64,000 nucleotides of DNA from Paraglaciecola sp. L1A13 (GCF_009796745.1 NZ_CP047024.1:4216001-4280000); one strand, 5' to 3'; shown: positions 49,653 to 59,280, counted from the first letter of the stretch. Notes: generated from the sequence alone by a model not told the origin. Translations and numbers: made by a program.

Positions 49653-51494
49653 TTACTCAACACCAATAAAACCGCCTGTTTGATGGGCCCATAACTTTGC
49701 ATATATTCCTTGCTGCGCAAGGAGTTCAGCATGGGTTCCCGATTCCACGATACGTCCCTCATCTAAGATCAGTAACCTATCCATTTGTGCGATTGTAGAT
49801 AGTCGATGGGCAATAGCCAATACCGTTTTATCTTCCATTACCTTGTTCAAACACTCTTGTATCGCGGCTTCGACTTCGGAATCTAGCGCGGATGTCGCTT
49901 CATCTAAAATAAGAATAGGCGCATCTTTAAGCATCACTCGGGCAATAGCGATACGTTGACGTTGGCCTCCGGATAATTTCACCCCACGTTCGCCCACTTG
50001 TGCGTCATAGCCTGTTTCACCATGCAGATCCGACAAATGCTGAATGAATTCGTGTGACTCCGCTTGCTTAGCTGCCGCTAACATTTCTTCTTCACTGGCG
50101 CCTAAACGACCGTACAGAATATTGTCTCGAACCGAGCGATGCAATAATGACGTATCTTGCGTCACCATACTAATATGTGAGCGCAGGCTCTCCTGTGTGA
50201 TATCACTAACATCTTGCCCATCAATTAATATTTTACCGCTTTGAATATCAAAAAAGCGCAATAAAAGATTAACCAAGGTTGATTTGCCCGCTCCTGATCG
50301 CCCAACTAAGCCAACCTTTTCTCCGGGTTCGATGTCGATGTTTAAGTTTTTAAACACTTCAATTTGTTTATCCTCAGGCCCAGGATAATTAAATGTAACG
50401 TCAGCAAAAGTAATTGCCCCTCCCTGCACTTTCAATGGCTGCGCATTCTCTTTATCTTTAACTGCTGTAGGTTTAGACAATGTATTAATACCGTCTTGCA
50501 CCGTACCGATATTTTCAAAAAGCGATGAAACCTCCCACATGATCCATTGAGACATGCCGTTTAAACGTAAGCATAAGGTAATGGCTATAGCGATATCCCC
50601 AGGAGTAACGACTTTTTCCAACCAAAGCATGATTGATAGTCCACTTATCGAAAACACCAATAATGCATTACTAAACCATACACACGTATTAAGCAGTGTC
50701 ACTAAACGCATTTGCGGATAAACGGTTTGCAAGAAGCCATTCATCCCCTCATAGGCATAATCTGCTTCACGGCTGGTGTGTGAAAAGAGCTTAACGGTTG
50801 CAATATTACTGTAGCTGTCGACTATTCTTCCTGTCATTACGCTTCGTGCATCAGCCTGACGCTGAGCGACCTGCTTAAGACGAGGCACGAAGAAACGTAA
50901 TACAGTGATATAAATCCCCAACCAAATCAGCAACGGTAAGCTCAATCGCCAATCAATAGTAAACACCATGACCAAAATACTGAGGAAATAAACGCTGATA
51001 TAGACCAATAAATTTAATAATTGCATCACCGATTGACGCACAGACAAAGCTGTTTGCATGACTTTGGTGGCGATACGTCCGGCAAACTCGTTTTGGAAAA
51101 AGCTCACACTTTGGCCAATAAGATAACGATGGGCCTGCCAACGAATACGCATGGGATAATTACCCATAAGAGTTTGATGATTAATCAATGACTGAAGGGC
51201 CACACAACTGGGCAAAATAACGAGTACTACCGCCGACATCCAAATCAGGTTAGAACGCTCCTGCGTTAAGAATGTCTCTGGGTTTTGTTCTGCTAACCGG
51301 TCTACTAATTGACCAACAAATCCGAATAAAGAGACTTCTAACACGGCAATGATAGCCGCCAATATGGATACCGCAAAGATCGCAGGCCACATGCCTTTGG
51401 AATAATAACGGCAAAACGCTATCAGCCCTTTAGGCGGTTGCTCGGGTAAGTCTTGGGGAAACGGTTCTACTAATTTCTCAAAAAATGAAAACAT
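49653..51494 (-). CDS. ABC transporter, fused permease and ATPase
   Basis: This is an MsbA-type half-exporter of 613 residues. Six transmembrane helices occupy about residues 30-330. The ATPase domain has Walker A VGRSGAGKSTLV near residue 393, the signature KLSGGQRQRIAIARVML near residue 493 and Walker B ILILDEATSALDSE near residue 515, ending with the H-loop AHRLSTIA. It probably works as a homodimer. The substrate is unknown; lipids or drugs are usual for this class. It is 21 nt downstream of the RraA-like gene, so the two may be cotranscribed. Confidence 0.92.
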   Translation of the reverse strand: MFSFFEKLVEPFPQDLPEQPPKGLIAFCRYYSKGMWPAIFAVSILAAIIAVLEVSLFGFVGQLVDRLAEQNPETFLTQERSNLIWMSAVVLVILPSCVALQSLINHQTLMGNYPMRIRWQAHRYLIGQSVSFFQNEFAGRIATKVMQTALSVRQSVMQLLNLLVYISVYFLSILVMVFTIDWRLSLPLLIWLGIYITVLRFFVPRLKQVAQRQADARSVMTGRIVDSYSNIATVKLFSHTSREADYAYEGMNGFLQTVYPQMRLVTLLNTCVWFSNALLVFSISGLSIMLWLEKVVTPGDIAIAITLCLRLNGMSQWIMWEVSSLFENIGTVQDGINTLSKPTAVKDKENAQPLKVQGGAITFADVTFNYPGPEDKQIEVFKNLNIDIEPGEKVGLVGRSGAGKSTLVNLLLRFFDIQSGKILIDGQDVSDITQESLRSHISMVTQDTSLLHRSVRDNILYGRLGASEEEMLAAAKQAESHEFIQHLSDLHGETGYDAQVGERGVKLSGGQRQRIAIARVMLKDAPILILDEATSALDSEVEAAIQECLNKVMEDKTVLAIAHRLSTIAQMDRLLILDEGRIVESGTHAELLAQQGIYAKLWAHQTGGFIGVE

Positions 51495-51515
51495 ACAAAC
51501 AACTTATTAGGAAAA

Positions 51516-52148
51516 TTAACCTTCGAAGCCCAACGCTTTAAGCGTAGACTCAATTTTGGCCTGATGCGCTTGTTGCCATTGCTCTAGGGTCATTGCAGCA
51601 TCTTTATCAGTTCGGGCTTTGCCCAAGCGATAAACCTCTTCGGCTTGGTCTTTCGGTATCACCGCGATTCCGTCTTCGTCTGCCACTACGATATCGCCGG
51701 CACAAATACGCACTCCGCCGCACATTATTGGTTGGTTAAAAGGTAAAATTTGCTCTTTTTTTGCTGGCTTGGGCATAACACCCTTGGCATACACAGGAAA
51801 TTGCAGATCCCGTACTTCGCCTAAATCGCGTATAAGACCATCGATAACGAATCCCACTATGCCGCGTTGCTGTGCAATCGCACAAACGTTACCGCCTGCG
51901 CTAGCAAAATCTGAATCTGCTTCGACAACTATAATATCGCCTGGTGCAGCGCGGTATATTGCAGCATGCAAGCTTAAATGATCGCCTTTGGCACATTTCA
52001 CGGTAAATGCAGGCCCCGCGATACGCGGCATCTGTGGCCATAATTCACCAATGGCACTGTCTACAAATTGTTCACGCCCCAACCCTTCAGAATATTCACA
52101 GGGAGATACTTTTACAAAATCCGCCATTGTTAACATACGCCACCCCAT
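51516..52148 (-). CDS. RraA/HMG-aldolase family protein
   Basis: This is a protein of up to 210 residues of the RraA-like superfamily, which includes class II HMG/CHA aldolases and the RNase E inhibitor RraA. RIAGPAFTVKCAKGDHLSLH, PGDIIVVEADSD, the glycine-rich SAGGNVCAIAQQRGIVGFVI and the Arg-Asp of IDGLIRDL fit the aldolase-type metal and pyruvate site. DGIAVIPKDQAEEV is in the C-terminal half, followed by a helical tail. The start is unsure: M1 (52148), M5 (52136, after GGTGG) and M8 (52127) are possible. An aldolase role is likelier than RNase E control. Confidence 0.78.
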   Translation of the reverse strand: MGWRMLTMADFVKVSPCEYSEGLGREQFVDSAIGELWPQMPRIAGPAFTVKCAKGDHLSLHAAIYRAAPGDIIVVEADSDFASAGGNVCAIAQQRGIVGFVIDGLIRDLGEVRDLQFPVYAKGVMPKPAKKEQILPFNQPIMCGGVRICAGDIVVADEDGIAVIPKDQAEEVYRLGKARTDKDAAMTLEQWQQAHQAKIESTLKALGFEG

Positions 52149-52328
52149 AAATTTGTGTACAAGTAATATCGATTCAAAAAATTGGCACGTTTATTACACT
52201 GTTTAAAAGTATATAAACCTAATTTTTCTCCGTATTAAATAGTATCGTGTTTACCCAATACTGGCACTCGCTAATTAAAGGCAAAATACAGTACTGTGCA
52301 CTCAACTTCTTTATATCAAGGAAATCTA

Positions 52329-53138
52329 ATGCAACCCCTTATCAAACTTACCGTGTTAGCGGTTAGCATAATCATTAATTTGACATCGTTTGCTCATGCT
52401 GCTGATGTTCCTAAGTCTGCGCTTAACTCAACGCAAATTGCTAAACTACTCAACTGACCAGAGCGCCCTTCAAACGATACACAGCGGGATGAATCGCGTC
52501 AGCCGCAACAAATTTTAGCGTTTACTAGAATAGGTGAAGGGCAACACGTTTTAGATTTTTTTGCCGGCGGTGGTTGGTATAGTGAGCTGTTTTCTAAAGC
52601 AGTAGGTTCACAAGGAAAAGTTTATGTTCAAAACGATGAAGTTATTTGGCGCTTTGCTGAAAAAGGCTTAAAAGAACGCACAAAAGACAATCGGCTGACG
52701 AACTTGGTGCGCTTCGACAATATGCCATTAGTAGATATGACGATCCCAGACAATAGCTTAGATTTAGTGTTTAGCGCTTTGAATTACCATGATTTGTTTT
52801 TCACTTATAACATGCAAGAGGGTAAAAAAGTGGCTTTGCGCGACGACATTGTGGATTACAAAGCGGCGTTAAGCACGATTAAAAGAGTCATGAAAGACAA
52901 TGCCGTTTTTATCATTATCGACCATACAGCATTAGCTGGTTCTGGCTATGAAGCTGCGAACTCATTACATAGAATTGATCCCGATATAGTCAAATATCAA
53001 ATGCAACAAGCTGGATTTAAATTAATTGAAGAAGCCTTTTATTTACGCAACTCAAAAGATGACTTAAGTAAGCTAGTTTTCGATTCATCGGTTCGCGGCA
53101 ATACCGATCGCTTCATTTATAAATTCATAAAGGCGTAA
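52329..53138 (+). pseudogene. Exported SAM-dependent methyltransferase, interrupted by one in-frame TGA
   Basis: The frame of 269 codons starts at an ATG with AAGGAA 5 nt upstream and encodes a signal peptide (residues 1-24, ending SFAHA). A class I methyltransferase domain of the COG4798 type follows: VLDFFAGGGWYSELFSKAVG (SAM-binding motif I), NSLDLVFSALNYHDLFF and a final DRFIYKF. Codon 43 (52455-52457) is TGA, between LLN and PERPSND, just after the signal peptide. Everything after it stays in frame and looks intact. It is most likely a recent nonsense mutation or a sequencing error. No selenocysteine context was seen. Confidence 0.8.
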
Positions 53139-53531
53139 ATCATCTGAACTTAGCTTAATCGTCTAATTTAGCATGCTGCATTAGTATTCAACGCTTTGCA
53201 TCGATACTAACAGTGTGCCACATCAACTCATGGACTACGTTATTCTATAGCTCAAAATAGACCTTACGCCACTGTATTTCTCTATGCCCTCTTCTAATGG
53301 TCTTTCAGTCTTGTTGCTAGAAAGCAGCATACACCGCATATCTGACCGCTAATTATTTTTACCTTTATTCGCTTTGCATCTTTGTCGCAGCGACAAATAG
53401 TCAAAATCGATATACTTATTGTTTAAGGTCAATTTTAAACCCAAATAACTAACACAAATCATCAAGCTTTTGTATACTACTATTGTCTATTAGTGAACGA
53501 CTAATAGTAAACGTCTAAAAGTGAGGAACCT
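53139..53531. other. Intergenic region before the PilZ gene
   Basis: No gene is seen in this 393-nt stretch. It holds the near-perfect palindrome TTTGTCGC-A-GCGACAAA (53381-53397), a TATACT stretch at 53473-53478 that could be a -10 box for the PilZ gene, and the tandem repeats described separately. Confidence 0.5.
53486..53527 (+). repeat. Three tandem 14-nt repeats before the PilZ gene
   Basis: TCTATTAGTGAACG, ACTAATAGTAAACG and TCTAAAAGTGAGGA follow one another without gaps (11 of 14 identical for the first pair). The last unit contains the ribosome-binding site. The first two units also form an 8-bp palindrome CTATTAGT/ACTAATAG. Confidence 0.6.
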
Positions 53532-53870
53532 ATGGCTCTATATCACCGCACGAGTAACCGGACACCTTTAACACTTGATGTAAAAATTCGTCATATGGGC
53601 AAAGATATCGGGGAAACTTGTACTCGCAATATTAGTCCGTTTGGGGCTTTTATTGAAATGCCTGAATCAGAACTAAGTACTGACGATTTTGTCGAAATGT
53701 ATTTTATGGACGAAGTAAAAAAAGATGCTTATTTATTGCAAAAAGGGTTAATTACCCATAGCAGTCAGGAAGGAATCGGAGTTTTATTTGCCTATGACTC
53801 AGCTGAATTTAGGGAAATGTTGCACGAAAAGATGATGAAAAGACATCAGAACAAAATATTTTCGAGTTAA
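53532..53870 (+). CDS. PilZ domain protein (predicted cyclic-di-GMP receptor)
   Basis: This is a single-domain PilZ protein of 112 residues. The RxxxR element is RTSNR at residues 6-10 and the second motif is NISPFGAFIE (form N-x-S-x-x-G) near residue 36, so both c-di-GMP-binding elements are present. It has no other domain and therefore probably acts by binding a partner protein. GAGG is 5 nt before the ATG. The gene stands alone between the methyltransferase and dbpA, behind tandem repeats that may regulate it. Confidence 0.85.
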   Translation: MALYHRTSNRTPLTLDVKIRHMGKDIGETCTRNISPFGAFIEMPESELSTDDFVEMYFMDEVKKDAYLLQKGLITHSSQEGIGVLFAYDSAEFREMLHEKMMKRHQNKIFSS

Positions 53871-54051
53871 CAAAAAAAGTTGATAGATTGTTTGTCCGCT
53901 TATCAAGAAAGTCGCTAAGGGCTGAAAGTTTACAAATATCTATTTATCTCGCAACAAATAGAAAACGACTACATATATATCAATAGTTAGGCAGGGCATA
54001 TTTTGGCAAACATATTCGTTTTCCCAGCATAGAGATTTCTAAGCTAAAAAT

Positions 54052-54087
54052 AAAAAAGGCGCTAAGCATTATTACTCAGCGCCTTTG
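54052..54087 (-). terminator. Terminator after dbpA
   Basis: The stem AAGGCGCTAAG / CTCAGCGCCTT with one mismatch and an 8-nt loop is followed by six T residues on the minus strand, 26 nt past the dbpA stop. Confidence 0.88.
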
Positions 54088-54112
54088 TTTATTATTAAAA
54101 TCAGCAGTAAGC

Positions 54113-55492
54113 TTAATTAAACTTACGAACTTTGAATTTCTTACCTTTGATTTTTCCTTCACCTAACTGACGCATAGCACGCTTCACACTACGAAGTTTC
54201 ACTGCCACATAAGCATGAAATTCGGTGATATGAATCTTGCCTATATCATCACCTGGGATTTCCGCTTCTTTTGTTAATGCACCTAATATATCGCCTGGTC
54301 TGAGCTTACTCTTTTTACCGCCGTCAACGCACAAAGTGCTGTAAACAGGCTGAATGAGCCGGTTAGCATGAAAACGCATAGCTTGAATGCCCGTCCATTT
54401 CAGTTTAGCTTTTTGGTAATCTTCAATAGCATTGGCTCTGGCGATTTCATCAGGAGCGACTAATGTCAATGCGACCCCTTTGGAATCTGCTCGCCCTGTG
54501 CGACCGATTCGGTGAATATGCACCTCAGGGTCTGGCGTAATGTGATAACTAATAACCGCATTGACTTCTTTAATATCTAAGCCTCTAGATGCAACATCGG
54601 TCGCCACCAGCACAGACACACTCTTATTTGAAAAGCGTACCAATACTTGATTGCGTTCTCGCTGCTCAAGATCACCATGCAAGGCCAACACGGAAACACC
54701 TAGCGATTGCAATTCATCCGCAACTTCCTGACAGGCGATCTTAGTATTACAAAATACAATAGCTGACTCAGGCTGATAATGACTCAATAAAGCTGCAACG
54801 GCTTTTGTACGATGAGCGTCTTCAACTTCAAAAAACAATTGTTCTATCGTTTCCGTATCATGGGTCGATTCAACGGTCACTTCTAGTGGGTTTTTCTGTA
54901 CTTGACCACTAATTTTTGCAATCGACTCTGGATAGGTAGCAGAAAATAATAAGGTTTGACGCTGCTGAGGTACGCTTTTAATAACGGCGTCCATTTCATC
55001 CTCGAAACCCATATCTAACATTCTATCGGCTTCGTCAAGCACCAATGTATTCACTTCTGACAAGTCTAAGCGACGCTTGTATAGGTGATCCATAATCCGT
55101 CCAGGCGTACCCACAATAATGTGCGCACCGTGCTCCAATGAGCCAATCTGCGGACCCATTGGCGTGCCGCCGCAAAGCGTCAACACTTTAATATTATGAA
55201 TACCCCGCCCCAACCGACGGATCTCTAAGGCTACTTGTTCAGCCAGTTCCCGAGTTGGACACATTACCAATGCCTGAATACGAAATCGTTTTACATCTAA
55301 ATTATGCAATAAAGCCAAGCCAAATGCGGCGGTTTTACCACTGCCGGTTTTAGCTTTTGCGACTACGTCACGGCCAGCTAATATCGCGGGTAACGTACCA
55401 GCCTGGATCTCAGTCATTTGACTAAAACCCATGCTCTGCAAATTGTCTAACAAGGCAGGCTCTAGCCCTAGGGAGGAAAATTCCTTACTCAC
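54113..55492 (-). CDS. dbpA: ATP-dependent RNA helicase DbpA
   Basis: This DEAD-box helicase of 459 residues works in large-subunit ribosome assembly. Motifs are in order: Q motif with FSQMTEIQAGTLPAILAGRD, Walker A AKTGSGKT, PTRELAEQ, the DEAD box VLDEADRMLDMGFE, SAT, and HRIGRTGRADSKG. The C-terminal 75 residues (from KKSKLRPGDILGAL) form the DbpA RNA-binding domain that recognises hairpin 92 of 23S rRNA. That tail is what distinguishes it from other DEAD-box proteins. It is followed by a strong terminator. Confidence 0.97.
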   Translation of the reverse strand: MSKEFSSLGLEPALLDNLQSMGFSQMTEIQAGTLPAILAGRDVVAKAKTGSGKTAAFGLALLHNLDVKRFRIQALVMCPTRELAEQVALEIRRLGRGIHNIKVLTLCGGTPMGPQIGSLEHGAHIIVGTPGRIMDHLYKRRLDLSEVNTLVLDEADRMLDMGFEDEMDAVIKSVPQQRQTLLFSATYPESIAKISGQVQKNPLEVTVESTHDTETIEQLFFEVEDAHRTKAVAALLSHYQPESAIVFCNTKIACQEVADELQSLGVSVLALHGDLEQRERNQVLVRFSNKSVSVLVATDVASRGLDIKEVNAVISYHITPDPEVHIHRIGRTGRADSKGVALTLVAPDEIARANAIEDYQKAKLKWTGIQAMRFHANRLIQPVYSTLCVDGGKKSKLRPGDILGALTKEAEIPGDDIGKIHITEFHAYVAVKLRSVKRAMRQLGEGKIKGKKFKVRKFN

Positions 55493-55520
55493 AACACTCT
55501 CTCATTTATATCAATAATCG

Positions 55521-56210
55521 TTAAAGACTCGAACCACGGTCAACGTCGATGGCTTTATCTAACGCGTCTAATAGTCCGGCTCGGGCTTTTAACTTTGTTT
55601 GTCTATGGGCTTTCATATTTAATTTGGTCATCGCTTGCGCCGTAGCGGCAACAGTCTGCTCAAATGCTTCAGGCGCAACAGCCACATCTAAGAATCCAGC
55701 TGTAACAGCACCATCAACTGAAACCATTTCAGCCAAAATAACTGAACGATTAAAAAACACTGGGGCCAAACGTCCCCTTGCTAGCTCTAAACCAGCTTGG
55801 TGCATCGTCATACCGATAGCCACTTCGTTTAAACCAATTTTAAATTTACCTTGAATACCAATACGATAATCCGACGCTAATAGTATAAACGCACCTTTAG
55901 CGATAGCATGCCCAGTACAAGCGGCAATGATAGGAAACTCAAAGGCGAGCATTCTACGCGTCAACGTCGAACCTTTCTCAACTAATTTCATTGCAGCCTC
56001 CATGCTCTGCTGCATCACGCTTAAATCGTAGCCTGCAGAGAACATGCCCGGCTGCCCTTTAATGACCACTACGGCTTCATCGGCTATGGCTTTATCAAGA
56101 GCGGCGTTTATTCCGTCGATCATATCGTGAGAAAACGCATTTACCTTGCCATTGTTAAGGGTAATAGTGGCAATATTGTCCGCACAGTGGTATTGAACTA
56201 ATTCAGTCAT
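55521..56210 (-). CDS. Enoyl-CoA hydratase/isomerase family protein (crotonase fold)
   Basis: This is a crotonase-fold protein of 229 residues. The oxyanion-hole blocks are GMFSAGYDLSVMQ near residue 55 and CTGHAIAKGAFILLASDYRI near residue 99. The usual catalytic Glu pair is not obvious: the second position falls in NEVAIGMTMH near residue 125. The reaction therefore cannot be fixed, though fatty-acid-type acyl-CoA chemistry is likely. It lies upstream of dbpA on the same strand with a 28-nt gap. Confidence 0.88.
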   Translation of the reverse strand: MTELVQYHCADNIATITLNNGKVNAFSHDMIDGINAALDKAIADEAVVVIKGQPGMFSAGYDLSVMQQSMEAAMKLVEKGSTLTRRMLAFEFPIIAACTGHAIAKGAFILLASDYRIGIQGKFKIGLNEVAIGMTMHQAGLELARGRLAPVFFNRSVILAEMVSVDGAVTAGFLDVAVAPEAFEQTVAATAQAMTKLNMKAHRQTKLKARAGLLDALDKAIDVDRGSSL

Positions 56211-56315
56211 ATTTTATCCTTACTCATTATTATTTTTTGTATTGGGACATTATCTAATTTTGTTTTAGGCAACTAATCTAAGTTGCATATCGCAACTTTC
56301 AAACACAAAGAAGGC

Positions 56316-57086
56316 TTAACGTTTCACATACTTTAAGGCCATATTTTTGTCGATGATCTGTTTTAATTCCCCAGAACGATGCATATCGGCGATCGCCGCA
56401 TTTATCTCTGGCATTCTAGACAACCAAGATTGGGAGAACGCCAAGGATATTTTGTCAACTTCGCCAAGTGTACCCAGTTGGTAAACGGCCTTGTCGAAGT
56501 CATGGCTATTTATAGTCCACTGTGCTCGCAGGGTATTGGTATACACCAAATCACAACGCGAAAGTTGCAGCATATCAAATAGACGTGTCTCCTTAGACAC
56601 TCTCACGGAGGTCAACTCGCCCTTTTCTAGCCAATCTTCTAATTCTGGGTAGTTAAAGTTTTCCCGTAAGCAAACGGTTTTTCCTTTGACTTGAGAGCCA
56701 AGCGATAGGTTTTTTCGTGGAGCAACTAGCCCGTAAAATGCATGTTGATAAGTCAGAACGGGTTCACTGAACACCATAGATTCTGGGGTGTTCAGCCATC
56801 GAGGGTCAAGGAAACCAACATCAGCTTTAGCGGAAATAATATCTTGTTCAATTTTATTACGAGCAGTTGGTGAATAACGTAAATCCATTTGCAGCGACTG
56901 TGCAAGTTTTAACAGAATATCGTTAAGCAAGCCGCTCGTTTGCTGTGTTTTATCATCAACCACGTAGAATGGCAGTCCGTCAGCGAAGATGACTGCCACC
57001 ACTAAGTCTTGATGCTCAGAAGCAGCATTTGCTTCCTGAATGATTACGCAGCTTAGGAATAAACTTAAAACCAGGTTACGAAACAC
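56316..57086 (-). CDS. Periplasmic solute-binding-like protein (SBP_bac_3 fold)
   Basis: This is a protein of 256 residues with a signal peptide (1-21, ending EANA) and a family 3 solute-binding fold. Traits are VAVIFADGLPFYVVDD, then SGLLNDILLKLAQSLQMDL near residue 47 and DVGFLDPRWL near residue 91. The end is IIDKNMALKYVKR. No permease or ATPase genes are adjacent, so it may sense or store rather than transport. A related but different protein is encoded 149 nt upstream after pyrC. The ligand is unknown; amino acids are common for the family. Confidence 0.78.
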   Translation of the reverse strand: MFRNLVLSLFLSCVIIQEANAASEHQDLVVAVIFADGLPFYVVDDKTQQTSGLLNDILLKLAQSLQMDLRYSPTARNKIEQDIISAKADVGFLDPRWLNTPESMVFSEPVLTYQHAFYGLVAPRKNLSLGSQVKGKTVCLRENFNYPELEDWLEKGELTSVRVSKETRLFDMLQLSRCDLVYTNTLRAQWTINSHDFDKAVYQLGTLGEVDKISLAFSQSWLSRMPEINAAIADMHRSGELKQIIDKNMALKYVKR

Positions 57087-57234
57087 TAAATTTTCTCTCG
57101 TGCATAATCAATAACCCCGATTTAACGCTCATAAATACTTAAGTAAACAGTGTAATAATATGTGTTAATTAAGGCTATCACTTTAATCAATTGCCCTTAA
57201 TCATCCGGGGAAATAGCGGCGATTGTTCAGATAT

Positions 57235-58059
57235 CTACCACAGATTTAACACACCGTTTTTAATGTGTAATTTAAGAGGACCTTGAGCTCTCAATTTCTG
57301 CAACCAGCTCTGCTGAATTTGTTTAAATTTCTGACTTTTAAAAAATCGCTCGGCTGCGTCATTCATGATTTTAATATGGCCAGTGTCGGTATTTTTAGAT
57401 AAGGCTATATAGCTGGTCAACGTATCATATTGATAGAGTATTTTCATGTCTGAGCAGTCAGCCTGTTGTTTAAAACAAAAATAGCGCAGCCCTGCATCTG
57501 AGAAAAATAATGAGCTAAGCTGCCCTGAAATTAAATCTGAGACTGCCAAATCATAATCTTTATAAGAAGCCACGTTCTGCACATTTTCCGCTAATAACAA
57601 TTTATGCCTAAAATCATTTTCAAATACACCAATAGGCGAAACTGTGGTTAAATCTGCAATATTACTAATGGGGTGAGAAGGTGATTTTTTCCCCAGCACG
57701 CCATAAACATTTGCCGTTAGTGGTAATACCCAATGAAATTGGTCTTCGCGCTCCGGTGTGCGAGCAAGAGGGAAAATCACCACATTCGCTTTCTGTTGCG
57801 CTTCGCTGATTAATCTTTCCCAGGGTGCAGCCAGTATCGGCTGTTCAATATTAGCTTCAGCTAGAATACCTGTTACCAATTCGATCAAGTAGCCTTCCAA
57901 CTGTCCCCGTTCATTGCGCTGGGAAAATGGTGGTTCAAGAGCAGTCAATACCCAAAAATCAGAGGTGTCACTAGAGGCAACAGCAGACACACAATGCGTA
58001 GAGAATAAACTTAAGACGGCACTCAGCCATAGAACGCGAAGCGGCCGCCGTCCATTCAT
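57235..58059 (-). CDS. Periplasmic solute-binding-like protein, coupled to pyrC
   Basis: This is a protein of 274 residues. A signal peptide (about 1-28) precedes a family 3 solute-binding fold: WVLTALEPPFSQRNERGQLE, then GYLIELVTGILAEANI and APWERLISEAQQKANVVIFP. SPIGVFENDFRHKLL and IQQSWLQKLRAQG follow. Two cysteines (near residues 195 and 202) could form a disulfide. Its ATG begins one base after the pyrC stop (TAATATG), so translation is coupled. No transporter partner is present. Confidence 0.78.
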   Translation of the reverse strand: MNGRRPLRVLWLSAVLSLFSTHCVSAVASSDTSDFWVLTALEPPFSQRNERGQLEGYLIELVTGILAEANIEQPILAAPWERLISEAQQKANVVIFPLARTPEREDQFHWVLPLTANVYGVLGKKSPSHPISNIADLTTVSPIGVFENDFRHKLLLAENVQNVASYKDYDLAVSDLISGQLSSLFFSDAGLRYFCFKQQADCSDMKILYQYDTLTSYIALSKNTDTGHIKIMNDAAERFFKSQKFKQIQQSWLQKLRAQGPLKLHIKNGVLNLW

Positions 58060-58060
58060 A

Positions 58061-59092
58061 TTATTTCAAAGCCCAGTTAATAGTCTGACCGGCAAAAAAT
58101 GGCACTATGGGTTGACCATTTGGTAATACAATTGACTCAGGAACTTGCCAAGATTTTTTAACTAGCGTCACCTGCTTAGTGTTACGAGGCAAACCGTAAA
58201 AATCCGCACCATGGTGACTAGCAAAACCCTCCAACTTATCCAACGCATTTAAATCTTCGAATACTTGAGTGTATAATTCTAAGGCACTCCAAGCGCTGTA
58301 ACAGCCAGCACAACCACATGCTGACTCTTTCGCTCGTTGCTCGTGGGGAGCAGAGTCTGTTCCTAAAAAAAACTTACTCGAGCCTGTGCTAACAGCCTTT
58401 CGTAGAGCTTGTTGATGAGTACTGCGCTTTAAAACGGGCAAACAGAAGTTATGGGGTTTAACGCCGCCTACCAACAAATCGTTGCGGTTTAATAACAAAT
58501 GTTGAGGCGTAATAGTCGCTGCTACATTTGCTGAACTAGCAATGACAAAGTCAACGGCGTCACTGGTCGTAATATGCTCCAGCACCACCTTGAGTTGTGG
58601 AAACTGGCTGACTATCTTTATTAAGTACTGCTCAATAAAAAGCTTTTCACGGTCGAAAATATCCACATGACTTTCCGTAACCTCACCATGGATCAGCAAC
58701 AACATGCCTTGCTCAGCCATTTCAGCAAATATTGGAAATAAACTTTCAATTGCCTTCACTGCGGCATCTGAATTGGTAGTCGCCCCTGCCGGATATAACT
58801 TAGCAGCTACAACGCCGGCTTTTTTTGCTAAGCGAATATCTTCGGCAGACGTATTGTTAGTCAAATAAATAGTCATAAGGGGCTCAAAGTCACTCCCCTG
58901 AGGTCGCGCGGCTAAAATCCGCTCGCGATACGCATTTGCCATTTCAGCATTCACCACAGGCGGTACCAAGTTTGGCATGGCAATACCCCGGCGAAATGAC
59001 CTAGCCGTAGCAGGCACAGTCTCAGGTAACATCTCATTATCGCGAAAATGTAAATGCCAATCATCTGGTTGGGTCAAGGTAATTTGCTGCAT
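58061..59092 (-). CDS. pyrC: Dihydroorotase
   Basis: This enzyme of 343 residues carries out the third step of de novo pyrimidine synthesis, closing carbamoyl-aspartate to dihydroorotate. The metal ligands are visible: DDWHLHFRD at residues 10-18, the carbamylated Lys in VVAAKLYPAGATTNSDAAV near residue 98, IHGEVTE and LEHITTSD His residues, and the catalytic Asp in FFLGTDSAPHEQR near residue 248. Length is close to the 348 residues of E. coli. AAGG lies 7 nt before the ATG. Confidence 0.98.
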   Translation of the reverse strand: MQQITLTQPDDWHLHFRDNEMLPETVPATARSFRRGIAMPNLVPPVVNAEMANAYRERILAARPQGSDFEPLMTIYLTNNTSAEDIRLAKKAGVVAAKLYPAGATTNSDAAVKAIESLFPIFAEMAEQGMLLLIHGEVTESHVDIFDREKLFIEQYLIKIVSQFPQLKVVLEHITTSDAVDFVIASSANVAATITPQHLLLNRNDLLVGGVKPHNFCLPVLKRSTHQQALRKAVSTGSSKFFLGTDSAPHEQRAKESACGCAGCYSAWSALELYTQVFEDLNALDKLEGFASHHGADFYGLPRNTKQVTLVKKSWQVPESIVLPNGQPIVPFFAGQTINWALK

Positions 59093-59280
59093 TTTTTAGC
59101 CTTAAGTCGTGTTGTTTAATATCTTAATTAGTACATTATGCCGTAAATTACGTGTAGATATAATAGTCAATATATTGTGTTAACGTGATGAATTAAAAAT
59201 CTAATTTTATCGGTCTTATATTTAACACGCTGTAGAAATTATTTGCAGTCACACATTTAAATTTATTCAGGATCCGCTCT

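Noticed and set aside
52455..52457. TGA in the methyltransferase gene as selenocysteine
   Set aside because: No SECIS-like hairpin was recognised right after the codon, and the position is a variable linker behind the signal peptide, not an active site.
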